Positions 1-6,647 of a stretch of DNA of 14,266 bases are shown here, one piece after another. Source of the DNA: Pseudomonadota bacterium (lineage in GTDB: Bacteria > Pseudomonadota > Gammaproteobacteria > Burkholderiales > Burkholderiaceae_B); assembly GCA_023387815.1 (NCBI GenBank), contig JAEWHK010000068.1, positions 1 through 14,266 of the forward strand. Direction: 5' to 3'. The translations under genes and the position numbers were made by a program. Within the stretch, counting starts at the first letter, position 1, and every line of letters begins with the position of its first letter. The notes under the pieces were generated by a model that ran no database searches, was not told the DNA's origin, and was given only the letters and a program-made list of their open reading frames with translations.

Positions 1-91
1 CCGTGAAGCGGCAGAATTTGCGGCGTTTGAACAATGGATTTTGCTGAGGAAACTTACTGCGTTTATCCTTGCCTTTTTTCATGAAAGCCAT
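1..91 (-). CDS. rpsR: 30S ribosomal protein S18, N-terminal part (cut by window edge)
   Basis: S18 is a small-subunit ribosomal protein that pairs with S6 on the platform of the 30S particle. Only the first 30 codons are inside the window. They read MAFMKKGKDKRSKF, then QQNPLFKRRKFCRFT, and the basic NPLFKRRKFCRFT stretch is the typical S18 start. The ATG is at 91-89, with only a weak purine-rich stretch (AAAAGG) in front. It is the third gene of rpsF-priB-rpsR, 69 bases after priB; rplI would be expected beyond base 1 from known gene order. Identity is clear from this segment and the neighbours, although the ORF is short and runs off the edge. Confidence 0.93.
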   Translation of the reverse strand, partial: MAFMKKGKDKRSKFPQQNPLFKRRKFCRFT

Positions 92-112
92 GATATTGCC
101 TTTTATGTTTGC

Positions 113-127
113 GAGGGCTGAACCCTC
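113..127 (-). other. Small stem-loop in the priB-rpsR gap
   Basis: In the 69-base gap between priB and rpsR the minus strand reads GAGGG-TTCAG-CCCTC, a 5-bp perfect stem with a 5-base loop, ending about 21 bases before the rpsR start codon. No T-run follows, so it is not an intrinsic terminator. It could be an RNA processing or stability element within the operon, or chance. Confidence 0.35.
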
Positions 128-160
128 TGAATTTCAATATTGAGCTATTGCCCGTTACGT

Positions 161-499
161 TTATGCCAGGATGCCGGAAGATGGCCGATTGTCTTTGTGA
201 TGCAGATTGCCGGGAAACTCGGCCTGCTGGATATGCAATATCAGCCGGCTGGAATTTTTCCTTGTGGGAGCCAGAAAGCCACGTACGCGTATTTCGGTTC
301 CCATTGGCAATGAGGCCAGTTTCTGTCCCCATTCGCCGATTGCCTTGGCGGTGATCGTCAATTCGACGCGTCGCGGCATACCGGCTTCCATCACTTCAGA
401 CTCATGCGACAGGATCAGATCCAGTACCGGCAGTCCTGCCGGTGTATGCCTGAGAGCACCCATTTCAAGTATGCGGGCCTGCAGGCTGAGCTGGTTCAT
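161..499 (-). CDS. priB: Primosomal replication protein N (PriB), OB-fold
   Basis: PriB is a small single-strand DNA-binding OB-fold dimer that helps PriA reload the replicative helicase at stalled forks. The 112-residue product begins MNQLSLQARILEMGALRHTP and contains the PriB/SSB-like strands LPVLDLILSHESEV, RRVELTITAKAIGEW and GTEIRVRGFLAPTRKNSSRLILHI. The length is close to the family norm. The gene sits between rpsF and rpsR, its usual place in beta- and gammaproteobacteria. It starts 24 bases after the rpsF stop, so it is co-transcribed. The ribosome-binding site is weak (AGG about 9 bases upstream), which would fit partial translational coupling. The last 20 residues are polar and unlikely to be part of the fold. 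Confidence 0.93.
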   Translation of the reverse strand: MNQLSLQARILEMGALRHTPAGLPVLDLILSHESEVMEAGMPRRVELTITAKAIGEWGQKLASLPMGTEIRVRGFLAPTRKNSSRLILHIQQAEFPGNLHHKDNRPSSGILA

Positions 500-509
500 A
501 TTGATGCCT

Positions 510-522
510 GGCGCAACGCGCC
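510..522 (-). other. GC-rich stem-loop at the rpsF-priB junction
   Basis: Just after the rpsF stop codon the minus strand reads GGCGC-GTT-GCGCC, a perfect 5-bp stem with a 3-base loop, between the rpsF stop and the priB start. There is no T-run, so it should not terminate. It could lower priB expression relative to rpsF or pause ribosomes, but this is inference from position alone. Confidence 0.35.
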
Positions 523-523
523 A

Positions 524-904
524 TTAACCTGCGTTTTCCTGTTCTGATGACTGCTCGGTGGTAGCCTTGCGGGCCTCTTCACGTTCTACAGATTTCATCA
601 TGACTGATGCGCCGGTATGAGCCTTGCGGGCTTTGATTACCAGGTGACGCAGCACGGCGTCGTTGTAACGGAATGCATGCTCAAGCTCATCCAGTGCCGC
701 TTGTGAGCATTCGATATTCATGCAGACATAATGAGCTTTGACCAGTTTCTGGATTGGGTAAGCCAACTGACGGCGGCCCCAGTCTTCGAGACGATGGACG
801 GTGCCGCCATCGCTGGTTACCGTGGACTGGTAACGTTCGATCATGGCGGGCACCTGCTCGCTTTGATCGGGGTGAACAATAAACACTACTTCGTAGTGAC
901 GCAT
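524..904 (-). CDS. rpsF: 30S ribosomal protein S6
   Basis: S6 binds the central domain of 16S rRNA together with S18. The reading frame can be extended upstream to 937, but translation should start at the ATG at 904-902. The product then begins MRHYEVVFIVHPDQSEQVP, as S6 does, and a clear AAGGAG lies 6 bases upstream. The 126-residue product contains the family core DWGRRQLAYPIQKLVKAHYVCMNIE. It also has the acidic, Glu/Thr/Ser-rich tail (EREEARKATTEQSSEQENAG) common in proteobacterial S6; in E. coli that tail is the substrate for glutamate addition by RimK. It is the first gene of rpsF-priB-rpsR and is preceded by a leader of about 320 bases that may carry autoregulation. Confidence 0.97.
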   Translation of the reverse strand: MRHYEVVFIVHPDQSEQVPAMIERYQSTVTSDGGTVHRLEDWGRRQLAYPIQKLVKAHYVCMNIECSQAALDELEHAFRYNDAVLRHLVIKARKAHTGASVMMKSVEREEARKATTEQSSEQENAG

Positions 905-964
905 AGAAAACTCCTTGTGGAATATCCGACATTGCACAGGAACTGCAGCACCACAGCTGTGGGA

Positions 965-1017
965 GCAGCAATATCACCATGAATGACGGGGGGCAGCCCG
1001 CCGGAACCTGTTGCTGC
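965..1017 (-). promoter_or_regulatory. Foldable rpsF leader RNA, candidate S6:S18 autoregulatory element
   Basis: Read on the minus strand, GCAGCAA (1017-1011) and TTGCTGC (971-965) are perfect 7-bp complements enclosing 39 bases that contain GGTTCCGGCGGG and CCCCCC. The structure ends about 60 bases before the rpsF start codon. Many bacteria carry in the rpsF leader an RNA that mimics the 16S site of the S6:S18 complex and contains a conserved CCG; a CCG is present here. I could not match the published consensus in detail, so the assignment is tentative. The gene-free stretch 905-1222 otherwise holds only a second hairpin (1071-1086) and promoter-like sequence. Confidence 0.35.
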
Positions 1018-1070
1018 GTGATGGCCATGCTGCATTCAGAATACTGCCCTGAAGTACGCAAAGACCCGCA

Positions 1071-1086
1071 GCCCCCGGACCGGGGC
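1071..1086 (-). other. GC-rich hairpin near the 5' end of the rpsF transcript
   Basis: The sequence GCCCC-CGGACC-GGGGC can form a perfect 5-bp GC stem. The inner CCCCGG-A-CCGGGG is itself a 13-base palindrome. It lies just downstream, in the minus direction, of the -10-like element at 1108-1103, so it would be close to the mRNA 5' end. No T-run follows. It may protect the 5' end or be part of the leader fold. Confidence 0.4.
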
Positions 1087-1102
1087 GAGCAAGAAACCGT
1101 AA

Positions 1103-1131
1103 AATATAACACACGTAAAGAAAAAAGACTA
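1103..1131 (-). promoter_or_regulatory. Candidate sigma-70 promoter for rpsF-priB-rpsR
   Basis: On the minus strand a good -10 (TATATT, 1108-1103) lies in an AT-rich patch of an otherwise GC-rich leader. The hexamer 17 bases upstream, TAGTCT, matches only 3 of 6 positions of TTGACA. A perfect TTGACA occurs further upstream (1185-1180) but has no good -10 at the right distance. A strong ribosomal operon may need upstream contacts not visible here, so the placement is uncertain. Confidence 0.4.
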
Positions 1132-1222
1132 CAGAACGCGGCCTTTTCGTTTCATAAAGTGCTGATTTACCACTGTTTTTGTCAATCAGCCTGCGCATTC
1201 ATGCGCACAGAGGCTCGTGAAT

Positions 1223-2020
1223 CTAGCCCTCTACCACTGCGTAGGCGCTGTGGTTATGGATGGATTCAAAGTTTTCCGCCTCGACCCGATAGCGCTGTAC
1301 GCCCGGCAGTTTCTGGAATACCGCAGCGACATCACGAACCAGGTCCTCAACGAATTTGGGATTGTCGTAAGACCTCTCGGTCACGTATTTCTCATCAGTA
1401 CGTTTGAGCAGGCCCCACAATTCGCAGGAACCCTGGGCTTCGATCCTGCGGATGAGATCATCCAGATCGTAGGGCTTTTCGGTAACCACACTGACGGTCA
1501 CATGGGAACGCTGGTTGTGCGCACCGTACTCGGAAATGGCCTTGGAGCATGGGCACAGGCTCATGACAGGCACAACCATGGTCTGCTCTACCACCGCCTG
1601 GTCATGTTCGGCACGAGCCACCCAGGTGACCTGATAGTCCATCAGGCTTTCCACACCAGAAACCGGGGCCTTTTTATTGATGAAATACGGAAAACTGGCC
1701 GTAATATCCCCTTTTTCAGCGTGCAGCAGTGGCAGCATTTCCAGCGCCATGCTGCGAAAGGCGTCCACCGTCATGGGGCGGTTGCGCCAGGTATTGAGCA
1801 GCGCCATGAACCGGGACATATGCGTACCCTTTTCATGAGCCGGCAGCATGACGGTAAACGTCCACTCAGCGATGGTTGACTGCACTGATCCATCGGCCAG
1901 TTGCAACAGCATGGGCTGGCGAACCTGGCGGATGCCGACCCGCTGGATCGCAATGTGTCGCTCATCCAGCGTACTTTGTACATCAGGCATCAGCACCGAT
2001 GGTTCAATTTGAGAATTCAT
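1223..2020 (-). CDS. folE2: GTP cyclohydrolase I, type IB (FolE2)
   Basis: FolE2 converts GTP to 7,8-dihydroneopterin triphosphate, the first step of tetrahydrofolate synthesis. It is the tunnelling-fold alternative to zinc-dependent FolE. The 265-residue protein carries the diagnostic segments MSLCPCSKAISEYGAHNQRSH (about residues 153-173, with the CPCS metal-ligand cysteine region C156/C158) and ELWGLLKRTDEKYVTE (201-216). It also has FESIHNHSAYAVVE near the C-terminus. MPDVQ near the N-terminus is likewise family-typical. The gene starts 15 bases after the dxs stop and is therefore the last gene of xseB-ispA-dxs-folE2. A weak GAAGA precedes the ATG, which suggests coupling to dxs. In many proteobacteria FolE2 is a zinc-sparing isozyme under Zur; no own promoter or Zur site is visible here, so it appears constitutive. 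Confidence 0.95.
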   Translation of the reverse strand: MNSQIEPSVLMPDVQSTLDERHIAIQRVGIRQVRQPMLLQLADGSVQSTIAEWTFTVMLPAHEKGTHMSRFMALLNTWRNRPMTVDAFRSMALEMLPLLHAEKGDITASFPYFINKKAPVSGVESLMDYQVTWVARAEHDQAVVEQTMVVPVMSLCPCSKAISEYGAHNQRSHVTVSVVTEKPYDLDDLIRRIEAQGSCELWGLLKRTDEKYVTERSYDNPKFVEDLVRDVAAVFQKLPGVQRYRVEAENFESIHNHSAYAVVEG

Positions 2021-2035
2021 TTTCTTCGCTCTAAA

Positions 2036-3901
2036 TTATCTGTCTTCAGGCTGCCCGAAACGACGGGCGATGGCCTGCGCTATTCCTGCTGTGTCCAGCC
2101 CCACGCCGGCCAGCAGTGCTGCCTGATCGCCATGGTCGATGAATACATCGGGCAGCCCCAGCTGCAGTACATCACAGCTGATTCCATGCGCGTGCAACAA
2201 TTCGGTGACCGCACTACCCGCCCCGCCCATGATGGCCCCTTCTTCCAGCGTCACCAGCCCGGAATGAGACTGCGCCAGTTCGAGAACCAGTGCTTCATCC
2301 AGGGGTTTGGCAAAGCGCATATCCACCAGTGTGGCATTGTGCTCTTCGGCAACCGGCGCCGCAGCGTGCAGCAGAGTGCCGAATGCCAGAATGGCAAGTT
2401 TTTCACCCTGGCGTCTGACCACTGCCTTGCCTACTGGTACCGTATCAAGGCCTTCAGTCACCGCCGCACCCACCCCGCTACCCCTGGGGTAACGAACGGA
2501 AGCCGGACCCGGATGCTGATAGCATGTGGACAACAGCAAGCGGGCTTCGTTCTCGTCCGAAGGTGTGGCTACTACCATATTGGGGATACAACGCAAATAT
2601 GCAATATCGTAATTGCCGGCATGGGTGGCGCCATCGGCCCCCACCAACCCCGCCCTATCCAGGGCAAAGGTCACATCCAGGTTCTGCAGGGCGACATCAT
2701 GAATGAACTGATCATAGCCGCGCTGCAGAAAGGTAGAGTATATGGCAAGCACCGGCTTGAGTCCCTCACAGGCAATCCCTGCGGCGAACGTGACTGAATG
2801 CTGTTCCGCGATTCCCACATCAAAATAGCGCTGGGGAAACCGCTTTTCAAACTCAACCAGACCGCTACCCTCACGCATGGCGGGGGTAATGGCCATGAGC
2901 CGGGTATCTTCCTGACCCATATCACAAAGCCATTGACTGAAGACCTGTGTAAAGGTCTGCTTGCCCGGTTTTGTCGGCTTCTGTATGCCCAGCGCAGGGT
3001 CAAATTTACCCGGTCCGTGATACAGAACAGGATCAGCTTCGGCCAGTTTATAACCCTGACCTTTTTTGGTTATAACATGCAGAAACTGCAGCCCACCCAA
3101 TTCCCGCAAATTCTGAAGGGTCGGAACCAGTGCATCCAGATCGTGTCCATCGATGGGGCCCACATAATTGAAACCCAGTTCTTCGAACAGCGTGGCCGGA
3201 CTGATCATACCCTTGGCATGACCTTTGACCCGCCGCGCAATATCCAGCACCGGACCGGGCATTTGTCCCAGGACCGCACGTCCTACACTCTTGGCATCGC
3301 GATAGAATCCACCCGACAGCAGACGTGCAAGATACCGGTTGAGCGCCCCCACGGGAGGAGAAATGGACATATCGTTGTCATTCAGAATGACCAGCACGTT
3401 CACACCGGGCGTCACGCCTGCGTTGTTCAGTGCCTCAAACGCCATACCGGCGGTCATGGAACCATCACCGATCACTGCGATATGCTGCCGGTCTATGCCC
3501 AGATTTCTTGAGGCCACCGCCATGCCGAGGACGGCAGAAATGGAAGTGGAAGAATGCGCGGTACCAAAGGCATCATATTCGGATTCGCAACGTCGCGGAA
3601 AACCTGAAATACCGCCCTGCTGACGCAATCCCGGCATCTCGCCACGACGACCGGTCAGAATTTTATGTGGGTAGGATTGATGGCCCACGTCCCACACGAT
3701 CCGGTCATGCGGCGTATTGAAAACGTGATGAAGGGCCAGCGTTAATTCGACGGTGCCCAGATTGGAAGACAGATGGCCGCCGGTACGTGACACAGACTCC
3801 AGAATAAAGGCGCGCAACTCGGTCGCAGCCGCCTTCAGCTGGTGCTGGCTCAGTTTTCGAACATCAGAAGGAAAATCAAGTGTGTCTAGTAACTTTGTCA
3901 T
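2036..3901 (-). CDS. dxs: 1-deoxy-D-xylulose-5-phosphate synthase
   Basis: Dxs joins pyruvate and glyceraldehyde 3-phosphate to make DXP. This is the entry step of the MEP isoprenoid pathway and also feeds thiamine and pyridoxal synthesis. The 621-residue protein has the full family layout. The N-terminal thiamine diphosphate domain has GGHLSSNLG (41-49), DVGHQSYPHKILTGR (71-85), IGDGSMTAGMAFEALNNAG (144-162) and the metal motif NDNDMS (174-179). The central transketolase-like domain has DVGIAEQHSVTF (361-372), with the catalytic glutamate E366, and DRAGLVGADGATHAG (415-429). A C-terminal transketolase domain follows. The start ATG at 3901-3899 gives the expected MTKLLDTLDFPSDVRKLS. It follows ispA after 77 bases, a gap containing no clear terminator or promoter, so it is probably in the same transcript. 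Confidence 0.98.
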   Translation of the reverse strand: MTKLLDTLDFPSDVRKLSQHQLKAAATELRAFILESVSRTGGHLSSNLGTVELTLALHHVFNTPHDRIVWDVGHQSYPHKILTGRRGEMPGLRQQGGISGFPRRCESEYDAFGTAHSSTSISAVLGMAVASRNLGIDRQHIAVIGDGSMTAGMAFEALNNAGVTPGVNVLVILNDNDMSISPPVGALNRYLARLLSGGFYRDAKSVGRAVLGQMPGPVLDIARRVKGHAKGMISPATLFEELGFNYVGPIDGHDLDALVPTLQNLRELGGLQFLHVITKKGQGYKLAEADPVLYHGPGKFDPALGIQKPTKPGKQTFTQVFSQWLCDMGQEDTRLMAITPAMREGSGLVEFEKRFPQRYFDVGIAEQHSVTFAAGIACEGLKPVLAIYSTFLQRGYDQFIHDVALQNLDVTFALDRAGLVGADGATHAGNYDIAYLRCIPNMVVATPSDENEARLLLSTCYQHPGPASVRYPRGSGVGAAVTEGLDTVPVGKAVVRRQGEKLAILAFGTLLHAAAPVAEEHNATLVDMRFAKPLDEALVLELAQSHSGLVTLEEGAIMGGAGSAVTELLHAHGISCDVLQLGLPDVFIDHGDQAALLAGVGLDTAGIAQAIARRFGQPEDR

Positions 3902-3978
3902 GAAATCGTCTTGGTTGCTGGCGCTCTGGCATTATCGGAACGCATGCAGCGGGAAACACGGGTTGACATCTAAGGCTA

Positions 3979-4893
3979 TCAGGATTTGCGATTCAGGATC
4001 AGGTCGGCCAGTTCACGCAAGTGACTTGCGGGTTCACCCAACGGCCGAATGGCGTCCAGCGCCGCTGTGTGCAACTGCTGCGCAAATTCGCGTGACTGCT
4101 CCAGGCCCATGACCGATACATAGGTCGGCTTGTTGCCCGCCGCGTCCTTGCCCGGCGTTTTGCCCAGCGCCTGCTGATCTGCCGTGACATCCAGAATATC
4201 ATCGACCACCTGAAAGGCCAGACCAATCGCGGACCCATAATTTTCCAGCGCCAGGCGCAGGTCTGAATTGGCCGCCGTCACAATCGCCCCCAGTTGCACG
4301 CTGGCTTCAATGAGGCAGCCGGTTTTCAGCCGATGCATCTGCTGCAGTTGTTCGGGATCCAGTTGCTGGTTAACGCTGGCCAGATCGATTGCCTGACCAC
4401 CCACCATGCCCTGACTGCCAGCCGCCTGTGCCAGCACATTCACAGCCTGCACAACCAGCGCCGGCGCAACCGACATTTGTGCCAGCTGCGCAAATGCCAG
4501 AGGCTGCAGGGCATCGCCTGCCAGCATTGCGGTGGCTTCATCGAACTGAACGTGGACGGTGGGTTTTCCCCGGCGCAGCACGTCATCATCCATGCACGGC
4601 AAATCGTCATGAATCAGTGAATAGGCGTGAATGAGTTCAACGGCAGCTGCAGCGCGCGACAGCGTATGTTCCAGCGCCGAAGGCAGGACTGTCTGCTGGG
4701 CACTGGCCTGGCCGGCCGCATAGACCAGCGCGGCGCGCAGTCGCTTGCCCGCCCCGAGAGTAGCATAACGCATGGCCTCGTGAAGTTTTTGCGGATTTTC
4801 TTCTGCCGGCGGCAGCGCCTTCTCCAGAGAAGCTTCAACTTTGCTGATACAGGCAGGCAGCCAGTCTTCAAGGGTAACAGCCCGCGCGTTCAT
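3979..4893 (-). CDS. ispA: Farnesyl diphosphate synthase (short-chain polyprenyl synthase)
   Basis: IspA condenses DMAPP with two IPP units to give farnesyl diphosphate, the precursor of undecaprenyl phosphate, quinone side chains and hopanoids. The 304-residue protein shows the first aspartate-rich motif DDLPCMDD (96-103), the second motif DDILD (231-235), the substrate-binding GAGKRLRAAL (48-57), and GGQAID (165-170) of the IspA subgroup. Two alanine/serine-type residues (Y91, S92) sit before the first motif in the usual chain-length region, so the product is most likely C15. Its ATG overlaps the end of xseB by 4 bases, an arrangement typical of translational coupling, and dxs follows. Assignment as farnesyl rather than geranylgeranyl synthase rests on family similarity. 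Confidence 0.96.
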   Translation of the reverse strand: MNARAVTLEDWLPACISKVEASLEKALPPAEENPQKLHEAMRYATLGAGKRLRAALVYAAGQASAQQTVLPSALEHTLSRAAAAVELIHAYSLIHDDLPCMDDDVLRRGKPTVHVQFDEATAMLAGDALQPLAFAQLAQMSVAPALVVQAVNVLAQAAGSQGMVGGQAIDLASVNQQLDPEQLQQMHRLKTGCLIEASVQLGAIVTAANSDLRLALENYGSAIGLAFQVVDDILDVTADQQALGKTPGKDAAGNKPTYVSVMGLEQSREFAQQLHTAALDAIRPLGEPASHLRELADLILNRKS

Positions 4894-5144
4894 GATTCAG
4901 AGGACCCTGAGTCTGCCAGTGGTACCAGCGTATTGTTGCGCAGAACACTGATCTGTTGCTCGGCTGCATCCAGTTTGTCCTGACAGACACGGGCCAGCCT
5001 TACACCCCGCTCATAGGCCGCGATGGAGGCTTCCAGCGACATGCTGTTATCTTCCATTTTTGATACGATTGTTTCGAGCTCGCCGAGGGCCGCTTCGAAC
5101 TGGTCGGGCAGCGCGGCGTTGTCGGTTTTAGCGTTTTCGGTCAA
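4890..5144 (-). CDS. xseB: Exodeoxyribonuclease VII small subunit, TTG start
   Basis: XseB is the small, helical subunit that wraps the large subunit XseA of exonuclease VII, a single-strand DNA exonuclease used in mismatch repair and recombination. The core FEAALGELETIVSKMEDNSMSLEASIAAYERGVRLARVCQDKLDAAEQQI is the family signature. The frame is open up to an ATG at 5198, but that adds an atypical Pro/Trp/Cys-rich leader. The better start is TTG at 5144-5142, with GGAG 7 bases upstream, giving 84 residues beginning MTENAKTDNAALPDQF; a GTG one codon earlier is also possible. It is the first gene of xseB-ispA-dxs-folE2 and overlaps ispA by 4 bases. xseA is not in the window, as is usual. Confidence 0.93.
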   Translation of the reverse strand: MTENAKTDNAALPDQFEAALGELETIVSKMEDNSMSLEASIAAYERGVRLARVCQDKLDAAEQQISVLRNNTLVPLADSGSSES

Positions 5145-5212
5145 CACCTGTCTCCAATACGTTCCATATGGTTGGCACGGTTCAGCCATGCTTTCCATCT
5201 TGCAATAAGAAC

Positions 5213-5218
5213 ATTGTA
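5213..5218 (-). promoter_or_regulatory. Weak -10-like element upstream of xseB
   Basis: On the minus strand TACAAT (5218-5213) matches the -10 consensus at 5 of 6 positions and lies about 70 bases before the xseB TTG. The hexamer 17 bases upstream (CACCGA) does not resemble TTGACA. It is the best candidate for the operon promoter in the divergent 5145-5457 interval, but weak; a regulator-dependent promoter is possible. Confidence 0.25.
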
Positions 5219-5345
5219 CGAAATCAGCGGCGGCTTCGGTGGCAGTTTCGCGTGTTTGATCTCAAAGTGAGCACCCGCCGTCTCCTGCCTCTTCAAACCC
5301 CCGTTGGGCACCCTGTCCGGCGGCGGTAAACTTTGCCTATATTCC

Positions 5346-5374
5346 TTGACTAAGGTATTGATTTTCTTTATAAT
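5346..5374 (+). promoter_or_regulatory. Near-consensus sigma-70 promoter of the Rieske oxygenase gene
   Basis: TTGACT (5346-5351) and TATAAT (5369-5374) are separated by exactly 17 bases, an almost perfect sigma-70 promoter. Transcription should begin near 5381, giving an untranslated leader of about 77 bases before the ATG at 5458. The AT-rich patch stands out in GC-rich surroundings. It is the strongest promoter I can read in the window and suggests the oxygenase is well expressed unless repressed. Confidence 0.8.
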
Positions 5375-5457
5375 TACTCTCCTTTTCATTTTTCGACACT
5401 TTATGCCGGCTCATGACCCTTGGTGAGGCGGCATTTATTTTCATCGGGGGGCATCTC

Positions 5458-6597
5458 ATGTCTGATATTGCCAAACTGGCACATGTATCTCCGGCGACGA
5501 CACAACTTCCTGTCGACGTCTACTTCAACGACGATATCTTTAAAAAGGAGCAGGCCCGCATCTTCGATGCCTCTGCGCTGTACGTCGGACATGAAAAACT
5601 GGTGCCCGAACCCGGAGACTGGCGAACGCTGCCACATGAACAGGCCGGTCGCGTACTGGTACGCAATGGCGATCAGGTAAGCCTGGTTTCAAATGTGTGT
5701 CGTCACAGACAGGCAGTCATGCTCGGCGGACAGGCAGGCGATGTCACCAGTACTGTCAACAATCATGGCAATCTGCGCAGCACTGGTGGCAACATCGTCT
5801 GCCCTTTGCACAGATGGACCTACGACAGCAAAGGCACTTTGCTCGGCGCCCCGCAGTTTGACACCAATCCCTGTAAAAATCTGCAGCAGTTTCCGCTAAG
5901 CAATTGCCATGGCCTGTTGTTCGAAGGACCACGCAATCCGGCAGCGGATATGGCGTCCCTCTTTTCGCGCCCGGAATTTGACTTTTCCGACTACGTTTTT
6001 GATCGTGCCATCGTGCACGAGTGCAACTACAACTGGAAAACCTTCATTGAAGTCTATCTGGAAGATTATCATGTCGGCCCATTCCACCCTGGTCTGGGCA
6101 AATTCGTGACGTGCGATGATCTGACCTGGGATTTTGCTGACACATTCAGCCTGCAGCGCGTGGGGGTTCATCAGGCACTGGCCAATCCGGGTTCAGAGGT
6201 GTACAAAAAATGGCACGACGAATTGCTAAGCTTCCGTCAGGGCGAATCGCCGGATTTTGGCGCCATGTGGGTCACCTATTTCCCGACACACATGATCGAG
6301 CTGTATCCGCATGTGCTGGTGCTGTCTACGCTCTATCCGGTCAGTCCGCAAAAAACTGTCAACCTGGTGGAATTCTATTATCCGGAAGAAATTGCCATGT
6401 TCGAGCGCGGCTTCATTGAAGCGCAGCAGGCGGCCTATATGGAAACCGCCATTGAAGATGACGAGATTGCCGAGCGCATGGATGCGGGCCGGCGTGCTCT
6501 CTACAATCGCGGCACATCTGAAGTTGGTCCTTATCAATCCCCCATGGAAGATGGCATGCAGCATTTCCATGAGTGGTATAACCGGCTGATGGCCTAG
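5458..6597 (+). CDS. Rieske non-heme iron oxygenase, alpha-subunit type
   Basis: The product resembles the large subunit of aromatic-ring-hydroxylating dioxygenases, which use a Rieske [2Fe-2S] cluster and a mononuclear iron to oxidise an organic substrate. Starting at the ATG at 5458 (GGGGGG 6 bases upstream; an in-frame ATG at 5413 is less likely) it has 379 residues. The Rieske ligands are C81-R-H83 and C115-P-L-H118. The iron site is in EVYLEDYHVGPFH (H205, H210), after the family NWK (192-194), with an acidic third ligand probably in AIEDDE (about 331-336). The spacing between the Rieske halves is 31 residues instead of about 16-17, because of an inserted Gly/Asn/Ser/Thr-rich stretch. 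No beta subunit, ferredoxin or reductase gene is adjacent. It is divergent from xseB-ispA-dxs. The substrate is unknown. Confidence 0.88.
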   Translation: MSDIAKLAHVSPATTQLPVDVYFNDDIFKKEQARIFDASALYVGHEKLVPEPGDWRTLPHEQAGRVLVRNGDQVSLVSNVCRHRQAVMLGGQAGDVTSTVNNHGNLRSTGGNIVCPLHRWTYDSKGTLLGAPQFDTNPCKNLQQFPLSNCHGLLFEGPRNPAADMASLFSRPEFDFSDYVFDRAIVHECNYNWKTFIEVYLEDYHVGPFHPGLGKFVTCDDLTWDFADTFSLQRVGVHQALANPGSEVYKKWHDELLSFRQGESPDFGAMWVTYFPTHMIELYPHVLVLSTLYPVSPQKTVNLVEFYYPEEIAMFERGFIEAQQAAYMETAIEDDEIAERMDAGRRALYNRGTSEVGPYQSPMEDGMQHFHEWYNRLMA

Positions 6598-6618
6598 CCC
6601 GGGTCGTTCACATGAATG

Positions 6619-6642
6619 CGGCGCCTGTAGAATCGGGCGCCG
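6619..6642 (+). other. Stem-loop downstream of the Rieske gene
   Basis: CGGCGCC (6619-6625) and GGCGCCG (6636-6642) form a perfect 7-bp GC stem around a 10-base loop, 21 bases after the oxygenase stop codon. It lacks a T-run, so by itself it is not a classic terminator. It may protect the mRNA 3' end, since the true terminator appears to lie at 6729-6771. Confidence 0.55.
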
Positions 6643-6647
6643 TACAA

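Noticed and set aside
63..332. An 89-codon minus-strand ORF overlapping priB and rpsR
   Set aside because: It is out of frame with both genes and has no family character; rpsR is read in another frame from 91.
1217..1879. A 220-codon plus-strand ORF opposite folE2
   Set aside because: Mirror frame of a clearly assigned gene, with no supporting motif or ribosome-binding site.
1901..3511. Two long plus-strand ORFs (298 and 237 codons) opposite dxs
   Set aside because: They lie in one frame antisense to dxs, separated by a single stop, and encode His/Gln/Arg-rich sequence with no recognisable domain. Long antisense frames are expected from dxs codon bias.
5141..5389. An 82-codon minus-strand ORF between the Rieske gene and xseB
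   Set aside because: It overlaps the xseB start region and the Rieske promoter, has no strong ribosome-binding site and no recognisable domain; probably chance.
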